Source of the DNA: Caballeronia pedi
GTDB taxonomy: Bacteria > Pseudomonadota > Gammaproteobacteria > Burkholderiales > Burkholderiaceae
DNA: 64,000 nucleotides
Reading direction: 5' to 3'
Assembly: GCF_001544915.2 (NCBI RefSeq)
Contig: NZ_FCOE02000002.1
Location: 310,001 to 374,000 of the forward strand
Part shown: piece after piece, positions 29,198 to 37,309 of the stretch
Layout of the letters: each line of letters begins with the position of its first letter
Position numbering within the stretch: position 1 is the first letter of the stretch
Translations under genes and position numbers: made by a program
Notes under the pieces: generated by a model
What the model was told of the DNA's origin: nothing
Database searches by the model: none
Seen by the model: only the letters and a program-made list of their open reading frames with translations

Positions 29198-30967
29198 ATG
29201 AAAGGGCACTTGTCGGTTGGCGTGATCGCAGTCGCTTTTGCAGTCGCTGTCGCAGTCATCGGTGGATGCAGTGGCGGAAGCTCCAATTCCGATACCACCG
29301 CGACGAGCGGAGGCGCCTCCGCCGCATCGAGCCCCGCGGCGGCATCGAGTCCCGCGTCGGCGTCATCGGGCCCCTCGGCGGCATCGTCGGGCGGCGCTGC
29401 GAGCGCGCCTTCCAACGCAAGCTCGCCCGCCACCAGCTCGCCGTCCGCGTCGACGCCGGTGGACGTCACCACGTATCACAACGACATCCTGCGCACCGCG
29501 CAGCAACTCAGCGAAACCAGGCTGACGCCGGCTAACGTCAAGCCGTCGACCTTCGGCAAGCTCGGTTTCTATACCGTCGATGGCGCCGTCGATGCACAGC
29601 CGCTCTATCTCGGCAACGTGCCGGTCGCGGGCGGCACGCATAACGTGCTGTACGTCGCCACCGAGAACGCGAGCGTCTATGCGTTCGACGCCGACACGGG
29701 CACCGTGCTGTGGCGTGTTTCCACCTTGCTCGCGGGCGAAGTGCCGAGCGACGATCACGGCTGCAACCAGACCACGCCGACCATCGGCATCACGGCGACG
29801 CCTGTCATCGACCGCACGCGCGGGCCGAATGGCGCGATGTATGTCGTCGGCATGTCGAGAGACAGCGGCGGCGCGTATCACCAGCGCATTCACGCGATCG
29901 ACATCGCGACCGGCGCCGAACTGTTCGGCGGCCCGACGGAAATCACCGCTTCGTATCCCGGCACCGGCTCGGGCAGCGTGAACGGCGTCGTGCCGTTTAC
30001 GCCGGGCCAGTACATCGAGCGCGCGTCGCTGCTGCTGCTCAATGGCGTCGTCTACACCGCGTGGAGCTCGCATTGCGACACGCTGCCGTACACCGGCTGG
30101 GTCATCGGCTACAGCGCCGATACGCTCAACCAGACCGGCGTCGTCAACGTGACGCCGAACGGCGAGATGGGCGGCATCTGGATGAGTGGCGCGGGACTCG
30201 CATCGGATGGCACGTCGATCTATTTCCTCGATGGCAACGGCACGTTCGATCCGACCACCAACGCGCAGGAAATGCCCAACAAGGGCGACTTCGGCAACGG
30301 CTTCCTCAAGGTCACGCCGACGCCGACGCTGCAGGTGACCGACTACTTCGAGCCTTCGGACACCGTGCAGCAATCGAGCGCCGACCTCGATCTCGGCTCG
30401 GGCGGCGTGCTGGTGCTGCCCGATCTCACCGATATCAACGGCAACGTCCGGCATCTCGCGATAGGCGGCGGCAAGACGCGCGCGCTCTACATCGTGAATC
30501 GCGACTCGATGGGCAAGTTTGATTCGAACGGCGATCACGTCTATCAGGAACTGTTCTCGACGATCACCGGCCCGATGTTCAGCGCGCCCGCGTTTTACAA
30601 CAACACGATCTATGTCGGCCCGGCGGGCGATCACCTGAAGGCGCTGCCGATCGTGAACGCGGTGGTGGCGACCACGGCGTCGAGCCAGAGCACGAGTCCG
30701 GCGGGCAACTGGAGCTTCCCCGGCCTCGCGCCGGTCATCTCCGCGAGCGGCAACACGAACGGCATCGTGTGGGGCGTGGAGAACGTGACGCCCGCCGTGC
30801 TGCACGCGTATGACGCGAGCAATCTCGCGATCGAGCTGTACAGCAGCAATTCGGCGGGCTCGCGCGATCAGTTCGGACCGGGCAACAAGTTCGTCTCGCC
30901 GACGATCGCAAACGGCAAGGTCTTCGTGGGCACGAAGACGGGCGTCGCCGTGTTCGGTCTGCTGTGA
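29198..30967 (+). CDS. Lipoprotein with PQQ-like beta-propeller repeats
   Basis: 589-aa predicted lipoprotein. A signal segment ends at a lipobox-like VIGGC, followed by a roughly 60-residue Ser/Ala/Pro linker and a propeller domain. PQQ-type repeats are visible, for example VLYVATENASVYAFDADTG and AMYVVGMSRDSGGAYHQRIHAIDIATG, and the C-terminal IANGKVFVGTKTGVAVFGL. It has none of the calcium/PQQ active-site context of a quinoprotein dehydrogenase, so it is more likely structural or binding. It probably sits in the periplasm anchored to a membrane. It has no clear operon partners. Confidence 0.75.
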   Translation: MKGHLSVGVIAVAFAVAVAVIGGCSGGSSNSDTTATSGGASAASSPAAASSPASASSGPSAASSGGAASAPSNASSPATSSPSASTPVDVTTYHNDILRTAQQLSETRLTPANVKPSTFGKLGFYTVDGAVDAQPLYLGNVPVAGGTHNVLYVATENASVYAFDADTGTVLWRVSTLLAGEVPSDDHGCNQTTPTIGITATPVIDRTRGPNGAMYVVGMSRDSGGAYHQRIHAIDIATGAELFGGPTEITASYPGTGSGSVNGVVPFTPGQYIERASLLLLNGVVYTAWSSHCDTLPYTGWVIGYSADTLNQTGVVNVTPNGEMGGIWMSGAGLASDGTSIYFLDGNGTFDPTTNAQEMPNKGDFGNGFLKVTPTPTLQVTDYFEPSDTVQQSSADLDLGSGGVLVLPDLTDINGNVRHLAIGGGKTRALYIVNRDSMGKFDSNGDHVYQELFSTITGPMFSAPAFYNNTIYVGPAGDHLKALPIVNAVVATTASSQSTSPAGNWSFPGLAPVISASGNTNGIVWGVENVTPAVLHAYDASNLAIELYSSNSAGSRDQFGPGNKFVSPTIANGKVFVGTKTGVAVFGLL

Positions 30968-30980
30968 ATCGTTGCGCGCG

Positions 30981-31017
30981 CGAAAGGTCTGCATCGGGAT
31001 AAGATCGCAGACTTTCG
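30981..31017. other. Inverted repeat between the lipoprotein and DUF1993 genes
   Basis: CGAAAGGTCTGC (30981-30992) pairs with GCAGACTTTCG (31007-31017), forming an 11-bp stem with one bulged G and a 14-base loop. There is no T-run. It may stabilise the 3' end of the lipoprotein mRNA or terminate weakly; it ends 17 bases before the next start codon. Confidence 0.4.
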
Positions 31018-31033
31018 ACCGTGGAGCGCTTTC

Positions 31034-31606
31034 ATGCAACTGACCCGTCTTCTCGTTCCGACCTTCGTGCAGACGCTGAAGAGTCTTTCGACATGGCTCG
31101 ACAAGGCCGCCGCGCATCAGAAAGAGCAGGGCGCGCAGCCCGATGCGCTCATGACGCTGCGCCTCGCGGCGGACATGTATCCGCTCGCCGCGCAAGTGCG
31201 TTTCGTGTGCTTTCAGGCGCAGGAGCCGGTGTATCGGCTGCGCGGTGAAGACGTGCCGCAGACCTTGCGGAACGTGCGTGAAGAAGGGTGGAAGTCGAAC
31301 GAGCATCCCGGCTCGTTCGACGATGCTCGCGCGCGTATCGCGGATGCGATCGCGTTTTTATCCGGCCTCGCGCCCGACGCATTCGATGCCGGAAGCGAAT
31401 CGAAGATCGCGCTCGATCTGCCGAACGGCATCATTTTCGACATGACCGGCGAGCACTATGCGCGCGACTGGGCGTTGCCGCAGTTCTACTTTCACGCCGT
31501 GACCGCTTACGCGATTCTGCGCAATCACGGCGTGCCGCTCGGCAAGCCGGATTACATCGCGCACATGTTCGCGTATATGCGGCCCGGCACGTTGCCGAAG
31601 GGTTGA
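31034..31606 (+). CDS. DUF1993 family protein
   Basis: 190-aa all-helical protein of the DUF1993 type. It has the N-terminal FVQTLKSLSTWLDKAAAH, a central LRLAADMYPLAAQVRF, and the C-terminal WALPQFYFHAVTAYAILRNHGVPLGKPDYI with its family-typical HAVTAYAILR. It resembles the DinB-like four-helix fold, which can bind metal, but I cannot point to a defined site. It is cytosolic, with no signal peptide. It ends 12 bases from the convergent MFS gene. Confidence 0.82.
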   Translation: MQLTRLLVPTFVQTLKSLSTWLDKAAAHQKEQGAQPDALMTLRLAADMYPLAAQVRFVCFQAQEPVYRLRGEDVPQTLRNVREEGWKSNEHPGSFDDARARIADAIAFLSGLAPDAFDAGSESKIALDLPNGIIFDMTGEHYARDWALPQFYFHAVTAYAILRNHGVPLGKPDYIAHMFAYMRPGTLPKG

Positions 31607-31618
31607 AGCGTCAGGACG

Positions 31619-32950
31619 TCACGCGTTCGACATCACGCGGCGCTTGTCGTCGGCGCGTTGCTCGTTGCCGTGACGCAGACGCGTGCTGCACACCGCCGCG
31701 ATCAACAGCGCGATCGCGAGACACACGAGCCCGTTCATCGCGCGGCCGGTGGTCTGCTCGATGATGCCCATGACCGTCGGTCCGACGAAGCCGCCGAGCA
31801 GACCGCACGAGTTCACGAGGCCGAGCCCGCCCGCGAGCGCGCCGCCCGACAGCCGCGACGACGGGAACGTGAAGATGATCGACTGCACGACGAAGAACAT
31901 CGACGCCGACAGGCACACGCCCAGCAGGCCGATCGCGGGCGTCGACCATGCGGCGATCAGCATGCCCGTCGCCATGATGACGAGCCCGCCGACGAGAATG
32001 CGGCGGCTCTTCGACGAATCGCTCGCGAAACGCGGCAGCGTGCCGGCGCCGATCGCGGCGGCGACCCACGGCGTCGCGCTGAGCAGGCCGATCATGAGCG
32101 GCGAGAATTTCCCCGACGCGCCGATGATGCCCGGCAGGAAGAAGATCACCGTGTAGATCGTCAGTTGATGGCAGAAGTAGACGAGAATCGCGAGCCACAC
32201 CTGACGATCGCCGAGCACGCTGCGGAACCCGCCCGCGCCATGACCGCTGCTGCCTTGCGCGTCGTGCTCGGCGGCGAGGCGTCGTTCGAGCGCGACGGCT
32301 TCATCGCGTGACAGCCACGGCGCGCTGGTCGGCCGGTCGGGCAGCATTTTCCACACGACGAACGCGAGCAGGATCGCGGGCACGCCTTCGATCACGAACA
32401 GCCATTGCCAGCCGTGAAAGCCGAGCCAGCCGTCGAGTTCGAGCAGTGCGCCGCCGAGCGGCCCGCCGACGATATTCGCGACGCATACGCCGAGCAGGAA
32501 GTAGCCGGTTGCGCGAGCGCGTTCCTCACGGCCGAACCAGTACGTGAGATAGAGCATCACGCCGGGGAACAGGCCCGCTTCGGCGGCGCCGAGCAGAAGG
32601 CGCATCACATAGAAGGACGTTTCGCCGGTGACGAAGGCCATCGCGACCGAGAGCGCGCCCCACGTCACCATGATGCGCGTGATCCAGAAGCGCGCGCCGA
32701 CCTTGTGCATGATCAGGTTGCTCGGAATCTCGAAGGCTGCGTAAGTAAGGAAGAAGAGACCCGCGCCGAGTCCGTACGCGGCGGCGGAGATGCCGAGATC
32801 GATGCTCATCGAATGCTTCGCGAGCGCGATGTTCGTGCGATCGAGAAAGCTGATCACGTAGACGATCACCAGCAAGGGCATCAGCTTGCGCAGCATCAGG
32901 CTGTTGAGCGACGCGTGCGGCGCGGCGCTCGTCGTGTTGGGCTTGTTCAA
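31619..32950 (-). CDS. MFS transporter, anion:cation symporter (ACS) type
   Basis: 443-aa 12-helix carrier. The first helix has LLVIVYVISFLDRTNIALAK, a hallmark of ACS-family carriers for organic anions (phthalate, tartrate, galactonate type). The start is TTG 32950 with GGAG seven bases upstream. An in-frame ATG at 33022 would overlap the upstream region without a ribosome binding site. It is last gene in a leftward unit GntR-SDR-BKACE-MFS, so it should import the substrate of those enzymes. The substrate is unknown, probably a hydroxy or keto acid. Confidence 0.87.
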   Translation of the reverse strand: MNKPNTTSAAPHASLNSLMLRKLMPLLVIVYVISFLDRTNIALAKHSMSIDLGISAAAYGLGAGLFFLTYAAFEIPSNLIMHKVGARFWITRIMVTWGALSVAMAFVTGETSFYVMRLLLGAAEAGLFPGVMLYLTYWFGREERARATGYFLLGVCVANIVGGPLGGALLELDGWLGFHGWQWLFVIEGVPAILLAFVVWKMLPDRPTSAPWLSRDEAVALERRLAAEHDAQGSSGHGAGGFRSVLGDRQVWLAILVYFCHQLTIYTVIFFLPGIIGASGKFSPLMIGLLSATPWVAAAIGAGTLPRFASDSSKSRRILVGGLVIMATGMLIAAWSTPAIGLLGVCLSASMFFVVQSIIFTFPSSRLSGGALAGGLGLVNSCGLLGGFVGPTVMGIIEQTTGRAMNGLVCLAIALLIAAVCSTRLRHGNEQRADDKRRVMSNA

Positions 32951-33029
32951 GATATGTCTCCGTAGGCGCTGTATTTCTAATGAAGCGATGGCGTGCGCGC
33001 GCCGCATGCACGGCGCGCGCATCGGACAA

Positions 33030-33962
33030 TCAGAAGTTCACGTTGTCGCCGCCCTTGAGCGACAGCATCTGGCGCGCTTCGGCGGGCGTCGCGACTTCGA
33101 GCGACAGACCTTCGATCACTTGCCGGATCTTGCGCACCTGCGCTGCGCTCGATTCGGCGAGCTGGCCCGGGCCGATCCACAGCGAATCTTCGAGGCCCAC
33201 GCGCACGTTCGATCCCTGCGCGACGCCGATCGAGCCGAGCGGAATCTGATTGCGTCCCGCGCCGAGGATCGACCACACGTAGTCGTTGCCGAACAGGCGA
33301 TCCGCGGTGCGCTTCATGTGCGCGAGATCCTCGGGATGACCGCCGATGCCGCCCAGCAGGCCGAACACGCTCTGCACGAAGAACGGCCCCTTGACGAGCC
33401 CGCGATCGACGAAATGCGCGAGGTTATACAGATGCGAGATGTCGTAACACTCGAACTCGAAGCGCGTGCCGTTGGCCGAGCACGACGTCAGGATGTATTC
33501 GATGTCCGCGAACGTGTTCTTGAACACGAGATCGCGGCTCTTCTCCAGATGCTGGCGCTCCCAGTCGTGCTTCAGATCCTTGAAGCGATCGAGCATCGGA
33601 TAGAGGCCGAAGTTCATCGAGCCCATGTTCAGCGAAGCCACTTCCGGCTGGAAGTGATGCGCGGGCTTGAGCCGCTCCGCCACCGTCATGTGCGGGCTGC
33701 CGCCCGTCGTCAGGTTGATGACGGCGTCCGTTTGCGACTTGAGGCGCGGGAGGAATCGCTCGAATATGGCGGGGTCCTGCGTAGGGCGTCCGTCTTCGGG
33801 ATCGCGCGCATGCAGATGCAGAATCGCCGCGCCTTCCTTCGCGGCCGCGAGCGCGGCTTCGGCGATCTGGTCGGGCGTGACTGGCAGATGCGGCGACATC
33901 GACGGTGTATGGATCGCGCCCGTCGGCGCACATGTGATGATGACCTTGCGTTTCGTTGCCAT
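33030..33962 (-). CDS. Beta-keto acid cleavage enzyme (BKACE, DUF849)
   Basis: 310-aa TIM-barrel protein of the BKACE/Kce family. Members condense a beta-keto acid with acetyl-CoA and split it into acetoacetate and a new acyl-CoA. The zinc-binding HLHARDPEDG follows the N-terminal VIITCAPTGAIHTPSMSPHLP, and the later RVGLEDSLWIGPG carries the conserved Glu/Asp pair. GAGGAA precedes the ATG. It lies between the SDR and MFS genes, so the keto acid is probably made by that SDR. Substrates in the family include 3-keto-5-aminohexanoate and dehydrocarnitine; which applies here is not readable. Confidence 0.9.
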   Translation of the reverse strand: MATKRKVIITCAPTGAIHTPSMSPHLPVTPDQIAEAALAAAKEGAAILHLHARDPEDGRPTQDPAIFERFLPRLKSQTDAVINLTTGGSPHMTVAERLKPAHHFQPEVASLNMGSMNFGLYPMLDRFKDLKHDWERQHLEKSRDLVFKNTFADIEYILTSCSANGTRFEFECYDISHLYNLAHFVDRGLVKGPFFVQSVFGLLGGIGGHPEDLAHMKRTADRLFGNDYVWSILGAGRNQIPLGSIGVAQGSNVRVGLEDSLWIGPGQLAESSAAQVRKIRQVIEGLSLEVATPAEARQMLSLKGGDNVNF

Positions 33963-33979
33963 ATATTCCTCGATGTTCT

Positions 33980-34771
33980 TCAGAGCGTTTCGACGTTGCC
34001 GCAGACGGAGAGCGCCTGGCCCGAAATCGCGCTGCCGGCCGGCGAGCTGAGATACAGCACGCTTGCCGCGACTTCCTCTTGCGTCACCATGCGGCGCAGC
34101 GAAATCTTCGCGAGATACTGCTTTTCCATTTCTTCATAGCCGACGCCGAGCTGCTTCGCGCGCGCGGCGATCACGCCTTCCATGCGCGGTCCCTTGACGA
34201 TGCCCGGCTGCACCGCATTCACGCGGATGTTGTCGGGTCCGAGCTCGATCGCGAGACTCTTCGCGAGACCGACGACGGCCCACTTCGTCGCGGAATAGGG
34301 CGTGCGGAAGCCGTAGCCGAGACGTCCCGCCACCGACGACATGAACACGATCACGCCGCCATCGGGCGCGTTGCGCAACAGCGGCACGGCCTCGCGCGAA
34401 AAGTAGTACTGGCTGTTCAGATTGACGTCGATGGTCTTTTCCCAGTCGTCGGAATCGATCGCATCGATGCCGCCCGTCGGGCCAGCGATGCCTGCGTTGT
34501 TGATCAGCACATCGAGACCGCCGAGCTCGCGCCGCACGTCTTCGAACACGCGCTTAACGTCGTCCTTGCTCGCGACGTCCGCGCGCGTGCCGGTGATCGT
34601 CGGCAAAACCGTCGATACCGCGTCGATGGCTTTCGGATCGACGTCGCAGACATGCACGCGAGCGCTCGTCGACACGAACGCCTTCGCGATGGCAAGGCCG
34701 ATGCCCGATGCGCCGCCCGTGATCAGCACGCGCAGGCCGGCGCGCGGCGTGAGCAGTTTCATGAAATCCAT
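33980..34771 (-). CDS. SDR family beta-hydroxyacid-type dehydrogenase
   Basis: 263-aa classical SDR with TGGASGIGLA near residue 18, NNAGIAGPTGG, SSVAGR, the catalytic YSATK and PGIVKGPRM. The ATG at 34771 has AAGGAG about seven bases upstream. It lies 17 bases upstream of the BKACE gene on the same strand. Pairing of a dehydrogenase with a keto-acid cleavage enzyme suggests oxidation of a 3-hydroxy acid to the BKACE substrate. This is pathway inference; the fold and cofactor class are clear. Confidence 0.88.
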   Translation of the reverse strand: MDFMKLLTPRAGLRVLITGGASGIGLAIAKAFVSTSARVHVCDVDPKAIDAVSTVLPTITGTRADVASKDDVKRVFEDVRRELGGLDVLINNAGIAGPTGGIDAIDSDDWEKTIDVNLNSQYYFSREAVPLLRNAPDGGVIVFMSSVAGRLGYGFRTPYSATKWAVVGLAKSLAIELGPDNIRVNAVQPGIVKGPRMEGVIAARAKQLGVGYEEMEKQYLAKISLRRMVTQEEVAASVLYLSSPAGSAISGQALSVCGNVETL

Positions 34772-34880
34772 CGTCTGACTCCTTTGTGGTTATGTTTTGC
34801 GGGGACGTGCACCGTCCTCGCTCAAGCGATTAGTCATACTGATAATTGTGTGCAAGGCGCGTGTGGCGCGCCCTTCCGGT

Positions 34881-35600
34881 TCAGCCTTGCGCGTGACGCC
34901 GCATGCGGCTCTCCTGCGCGCGCAGACGCGCTTCGAGATCACGCGCCGCGTCTTGAATGTCCTTCGCGATGCCGCGCGCGACCGCCGCGCCATCGCGCTT
35001 CCAGAGCGCATCGATGATCTGGCGATGCGCTTCCATCGACACGCGCATGTGCGCCACGTCGGGCGCGACCATGTTCAGGAACGGTCCGATGCGCATCCAC
35101 ATGTTCTGGATCGTCGCGAGCGTCATGTCGCTCGCGCCGTGCCGGTAAATGCTGGTGTGGAACGCGAAGTTGCAGCGCAGATAGGCGCGCGCGTCATCGG
35201 CTTCGACATGCGCGTCCATTTCGTCGAAGATGCGTTGCACCGCGGCGACGTCGTCGTTCGTCATGCGCGCCGCAGCGCGTTGCGCGACGCAGCCTTCCAG
35301 CGCGATGCGCACGTCGCGCAGTTCTTCGAGCAGTTCGGGCGTCATCGGCGGCACCATGAGGCCGCGCGACGGGCCATCGACGAGTGCGCCCTCCGCGCGC
35401 AGGCGTGTGAGCGCGGCGCGCACGGGCATCGTCGAGAGGCCGACCGCTTCGGCCACGCCGCGCAGACTCAGCGGCTGACCGGCGGCGAAGCTGCCGCTCA
35501 TGATCGCTTCTCGGAGTTGCTGATAGACCTTCGTGGCCATCGTCTCTGTGGCGATGACTTCGAGTTGTGGAATGGGTTGCGATGCGGATCGGGGCGCCAC
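34881..35600 (-). CDS. GntR-family regulator (FCD subfamily)
   Basis: 239-aa regulator. The N-terminal winged helix-turn-helix (YQQLREAIMSGSFAAGQPLSLRGVAEAVGLSTMPVRAALTRLRAEG) is followed by an FCD all-helical ligand domain (ELRDVRIALEGCVAQRAAARM, then FHTSIYRHGA and H-containing helices that bind metal in the family). The start is GTG 35600 with AAGGAAAC six bases upstream. It is first in the GntR-SDR-BKACE-MFS run, 109 bases before the SDR. It is likely a repressor of the cassette, sensing its substrate or an intermediate. Confidence 0.9.
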   Translation of the reverse strand: MAPRSASQPIPQLEVIATETMATKVYQQLREAIMSGSFAAGQPLSLRGVAEAVGLSTMPVRAALTRLRAEGALVDGPSRGLMVPPMTPELLEELRDVRIALEGCVAQRAAARMTNDDVAAVQRIFDEMDAHVEADDARAYLRCNFAFHTSIYRHGASDMTLATIQNMWMRIGPFLNMVAPDVAHMRVSMEAHRQIIDALWKRDGAAVARGIAKDIQDAARDLEARLRAQESRMRRHAQG

Positions 35601-35625
35601 AGGTGTTTCCTTGCTGATCTTTGAT

Positions 35626-35637
35626 CTGTGATCACAG
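35626..35637. promoter_or_regulatory. Palindrome upstream of the GntR gene
   Basis: CTGTGATCACAG is a perfect 12-bp palindrome centred about 31 bases upstream of the GTG start of the FCD regulator. The length and position suit an autoregulatory operator. It resembles only the outer halves of a CRP site with the wrong spacing, so CRP control is not claimed. Confidence 0.5.
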
Positions 35638-35794
35638 TTTGATTTCGATGACGAGGTTAGTCAATCCGAAATGCCTAAGGGATAACCCGGGGAAATGGCG
35701 CGACGGGCCGTGGCCAAAAGCGATCGCGTCCTTCGCAGCAGGGAAGAAAGTAGGTGCCGCTCAAAGTCCGTAGCCGCAAAAAGCCCACCATGCT

Positions 35795-36034
35795 CTAACG
35801 CCGTCGCTTTCTCCACTCGTAACCAGCGGGCGGATCGGCGACACCCGGCTTGCCGACCGAATGCGGGTTTTCACTGCAGAGCGTGACGAAGCCGATGTCC
35901 TCGCCATCGGACTGACGGCGGCGCAAGTCTTCCGCGAAGCGCAGCGCGTCGGCGAGCGCGTTTTCATCGAACCGTTTGAAGTGCGCCGCGCCTTCGATAT
36001 CAGGGTTGCCGCCGAGCCAATACACGACGAACAT
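35795..36034 (-). CDS. Small conserved hypothetical protein (79 aa)
   Basis: 79-aa protein of unknown function: MFVVYWLGGNPDIEGAAHF at the N-terminus, a helix ENALADALRFAEDLRRRQ, and the C-terminal PPAGYEWRKRRR. The ATG follows GAGAGG, and the amino-acid use is protein-like. It stands alone, between the GntR regulator and the divergent response regulator. It has no signal peptide, no membrane helix and only one cysteine. The 194 bases after it hold only the GntR palindrome and an AT-richer stretch. Confidence 0.6.
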   Translation of the reverse strand: MFVVYWLGGNPDIEGAAHFKRFDENALADALRFAEDLRRRQSDGEDIGFVTLCSENPHSVGKPGVADPPAGYEWRKRRR

Positions 36035-36253
36035 CGATTAGCCTCTCGTATGGAGATGTGTGCACCATCGCCGCCGCGCGAGCCACGGCGGTGCAGATCC
36101 TGCACGGCGCGCGTGAACCGGCGCGCCGCGACAGCCACCGGGTAATCCCGAAGTGTAACGTCGGCGGACCGCACCCCGCCTGGCGAGATGCGTCCGGCAA
36201 CCCGCGAGGGAATGATCGTTGCTCTCATCTCCGTCCATTCCGAGGCCAAAACG

Positions 36254-36721
36254 ATGCAACGACACAACCGTGTTCCTTCGCAAGCGCTGTGGCAGATTCC
36301 GCCGCGCGCGACGCGCCCCGACGAGCCGCGCGTGCTGATCGCCGATGACGATCTGGAGGCGACGCGCGCGATCTGTCTTGCGCTGGAGGATGCCGAGTTC
36401 ACCGTGCGCGCGGTGCACACGGGGCTCGACGCGGTGTCGCTCGCGCGCAAGTGGCGGCCGGGCGTGGTCCTGCTCGATCTGGTGATGCCGCTCGGCGACG
36501 GCTGGGAAGCCGCCGAAGCGATTCGCGCGATCGATCTGTCGATGCTGCTGATCGCGCATACGAGCCGCACGGACCCCGAAGACCTCACGCGCGCGCAACA
36601 GACCGGCTTCAACGGCTACTTCGTCAAGCCGACGGAACTCGACGGAATGATCACGATGTTGCGGGATTATTTCTCGATGCACGAAGGCAAGGACGATCAG
36701 GCATCGGTGCGTTTGCGCTGA
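36254..36721 (+). CDS. Single-domain response regulator (receiver only)
   Basis: 155-aa CheY-like receiver domain preceded by about 25 unstructured residues. The acidic pocket is in RVLIADDD, the phosphorylatable Asp in VVLLDLVMPLGDG, the switch Thr/Ser in IAHTSRTD, and the conserved Lys in GYFVKPTEL. No output domain follows, so it probably acts by protein contact or in a phosphorelay. The frame is open to 36188, but ATG 36254 (MQRHNRV) is preferred. No histidine kinase is in the window. The last 25 bases overlap the convergent hypothetical gene. Confidence 0.85.
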   Translation: MQRHNRVPSQALWQIPPRATRPDEPRVLIADDDLEATRAICLALEDAEFTVRAVHTGLDAVSLARKWRPGVVLLDLVMPLGDGWEAAEAIRAIDLSMLLIAHTSRTDPEDLTRAQQTGFNGYFVKPTELDGMITMLRDYFSMHEGKDDQASVRLR

Positions 36722-37110
36722 ATGTCGTCGTCGAGTTTGAGCGCGAGTTGATCGATGTCGCGCTGAACGTGCTCCTTGAGCATGTCTTCCCAATACTGAC
36801 AATAGCCGGCCCAGAACGGCATCTGCGTGTGCGCCGACGCAGCCGTCGGCAGAGGATCGGGCAGCATCCGACTCAGACGGCGGATTTCCTTGTGCTTCCA
36901 TTGCAGCAGCGCGCGCCGATGGCCGCGGCGCGGCGGGCACATCTCGTCCATTCGCGCGACGGCGATCGAGAACCCCTCGGCGGGCCGCGATGCCATCCTC
37001 GTCAACACGGCGGTTTGCGGGCGCGGCCCGCGTTCATGGCAGATGATCGCGCCGATCTGGCCAAGGATGTACATCGCCTTCGCCATCGGGGCTTCGGAAG
37101 GGTGTTGCAT
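36697..37110 (-). CDS. Hypothetical protein (137 aa)
   Basis: 137-aa basic protein without a recognised domain. It begins MQHPSEAPMAKAMYILGQIGAIICHERGP. A central Arg/His-rich stretch (RRGHRRALLQWKHKEIRRLSR) follows, and the C-terminal half is helical (WEDMLKEHVQRDIDQLALKLDDD). AGAGAGG precedes the ATG, supporting translation. It converges on the response-regulator gene and overlaps its 3' end by 25 bases. The AT-rich 200 bases upstream hold several GATAC repeats. Function unknown. Confidence 0.55.
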   Translation of the reverse strand: MQHPSEAPMAKAMYILGQIGAIICHERGPRPQTAVLTRMASRPAEGFSIAVARMDEMCPPRRGHRRALLQWKHKEIRRLSRMLPDPLPTAASAHTQMPFWAGYCQYWEDMLKEHVQRDIDQLALKLDDDIQRKRTDA

Positions 37111-37179
37111 GGCGCCTCTCTCGATTTATCGTTATGGTCTTCGTGCTCGGGCGCTCGAAATGACCTCGGTCTTGATAGT

Positions 37180-37254
37180 GATACGGCGTAGCCTACCGCT
37201 TTAATAAGATACCGTATCGAAATTAATCCGAAGTACGTATCGACAAAAAGATAC
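37180..37254. repeat. Cluster of GATAC/GTATC repeats
   Basis: GATAC or its complement GTATC occurs at 37180, 37208, 37214, 37237 and 37250. The pair at 37208-37218 forms the palindrome GATAC-C-GTATC. The stretch is AT-rich for this genome and lies upstream of the minus-strand gene ending at 36697. It may be a binding-site cluster; chance is not excluded. Confidence 0.35.
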
Positions 37255-37309
37255 AGTCAACGCAACAATTGTGGCCGGCTGGCAAATAAAAGCCGGGCGC
37301 CAATAGCGA

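Noticed and set aside
29300..29460. Repetitive Ser/Ala/Pro coding stretch resembling a short tandem repeat or CRISPR-like array
   Set aside because: It is an irregular low-complexity linker of the lipoprotein; no constant repeats and spacers are present.
29363..31306. A 647-codon minus-strand open frame across the lipoprotein and DUF1993 genes
   Set aside because: The composition is Arg/His-rich, it crosses two real genes and it lacks any recognisable domain; the plus-strand proteins are clearly genuine.
35626..35637. CTGTGATCACAG as a CRP site
   Set aside because: CRP sites need TGTGA-N6-TCACA; here the two halves abut. A GntR operator is more fitting.
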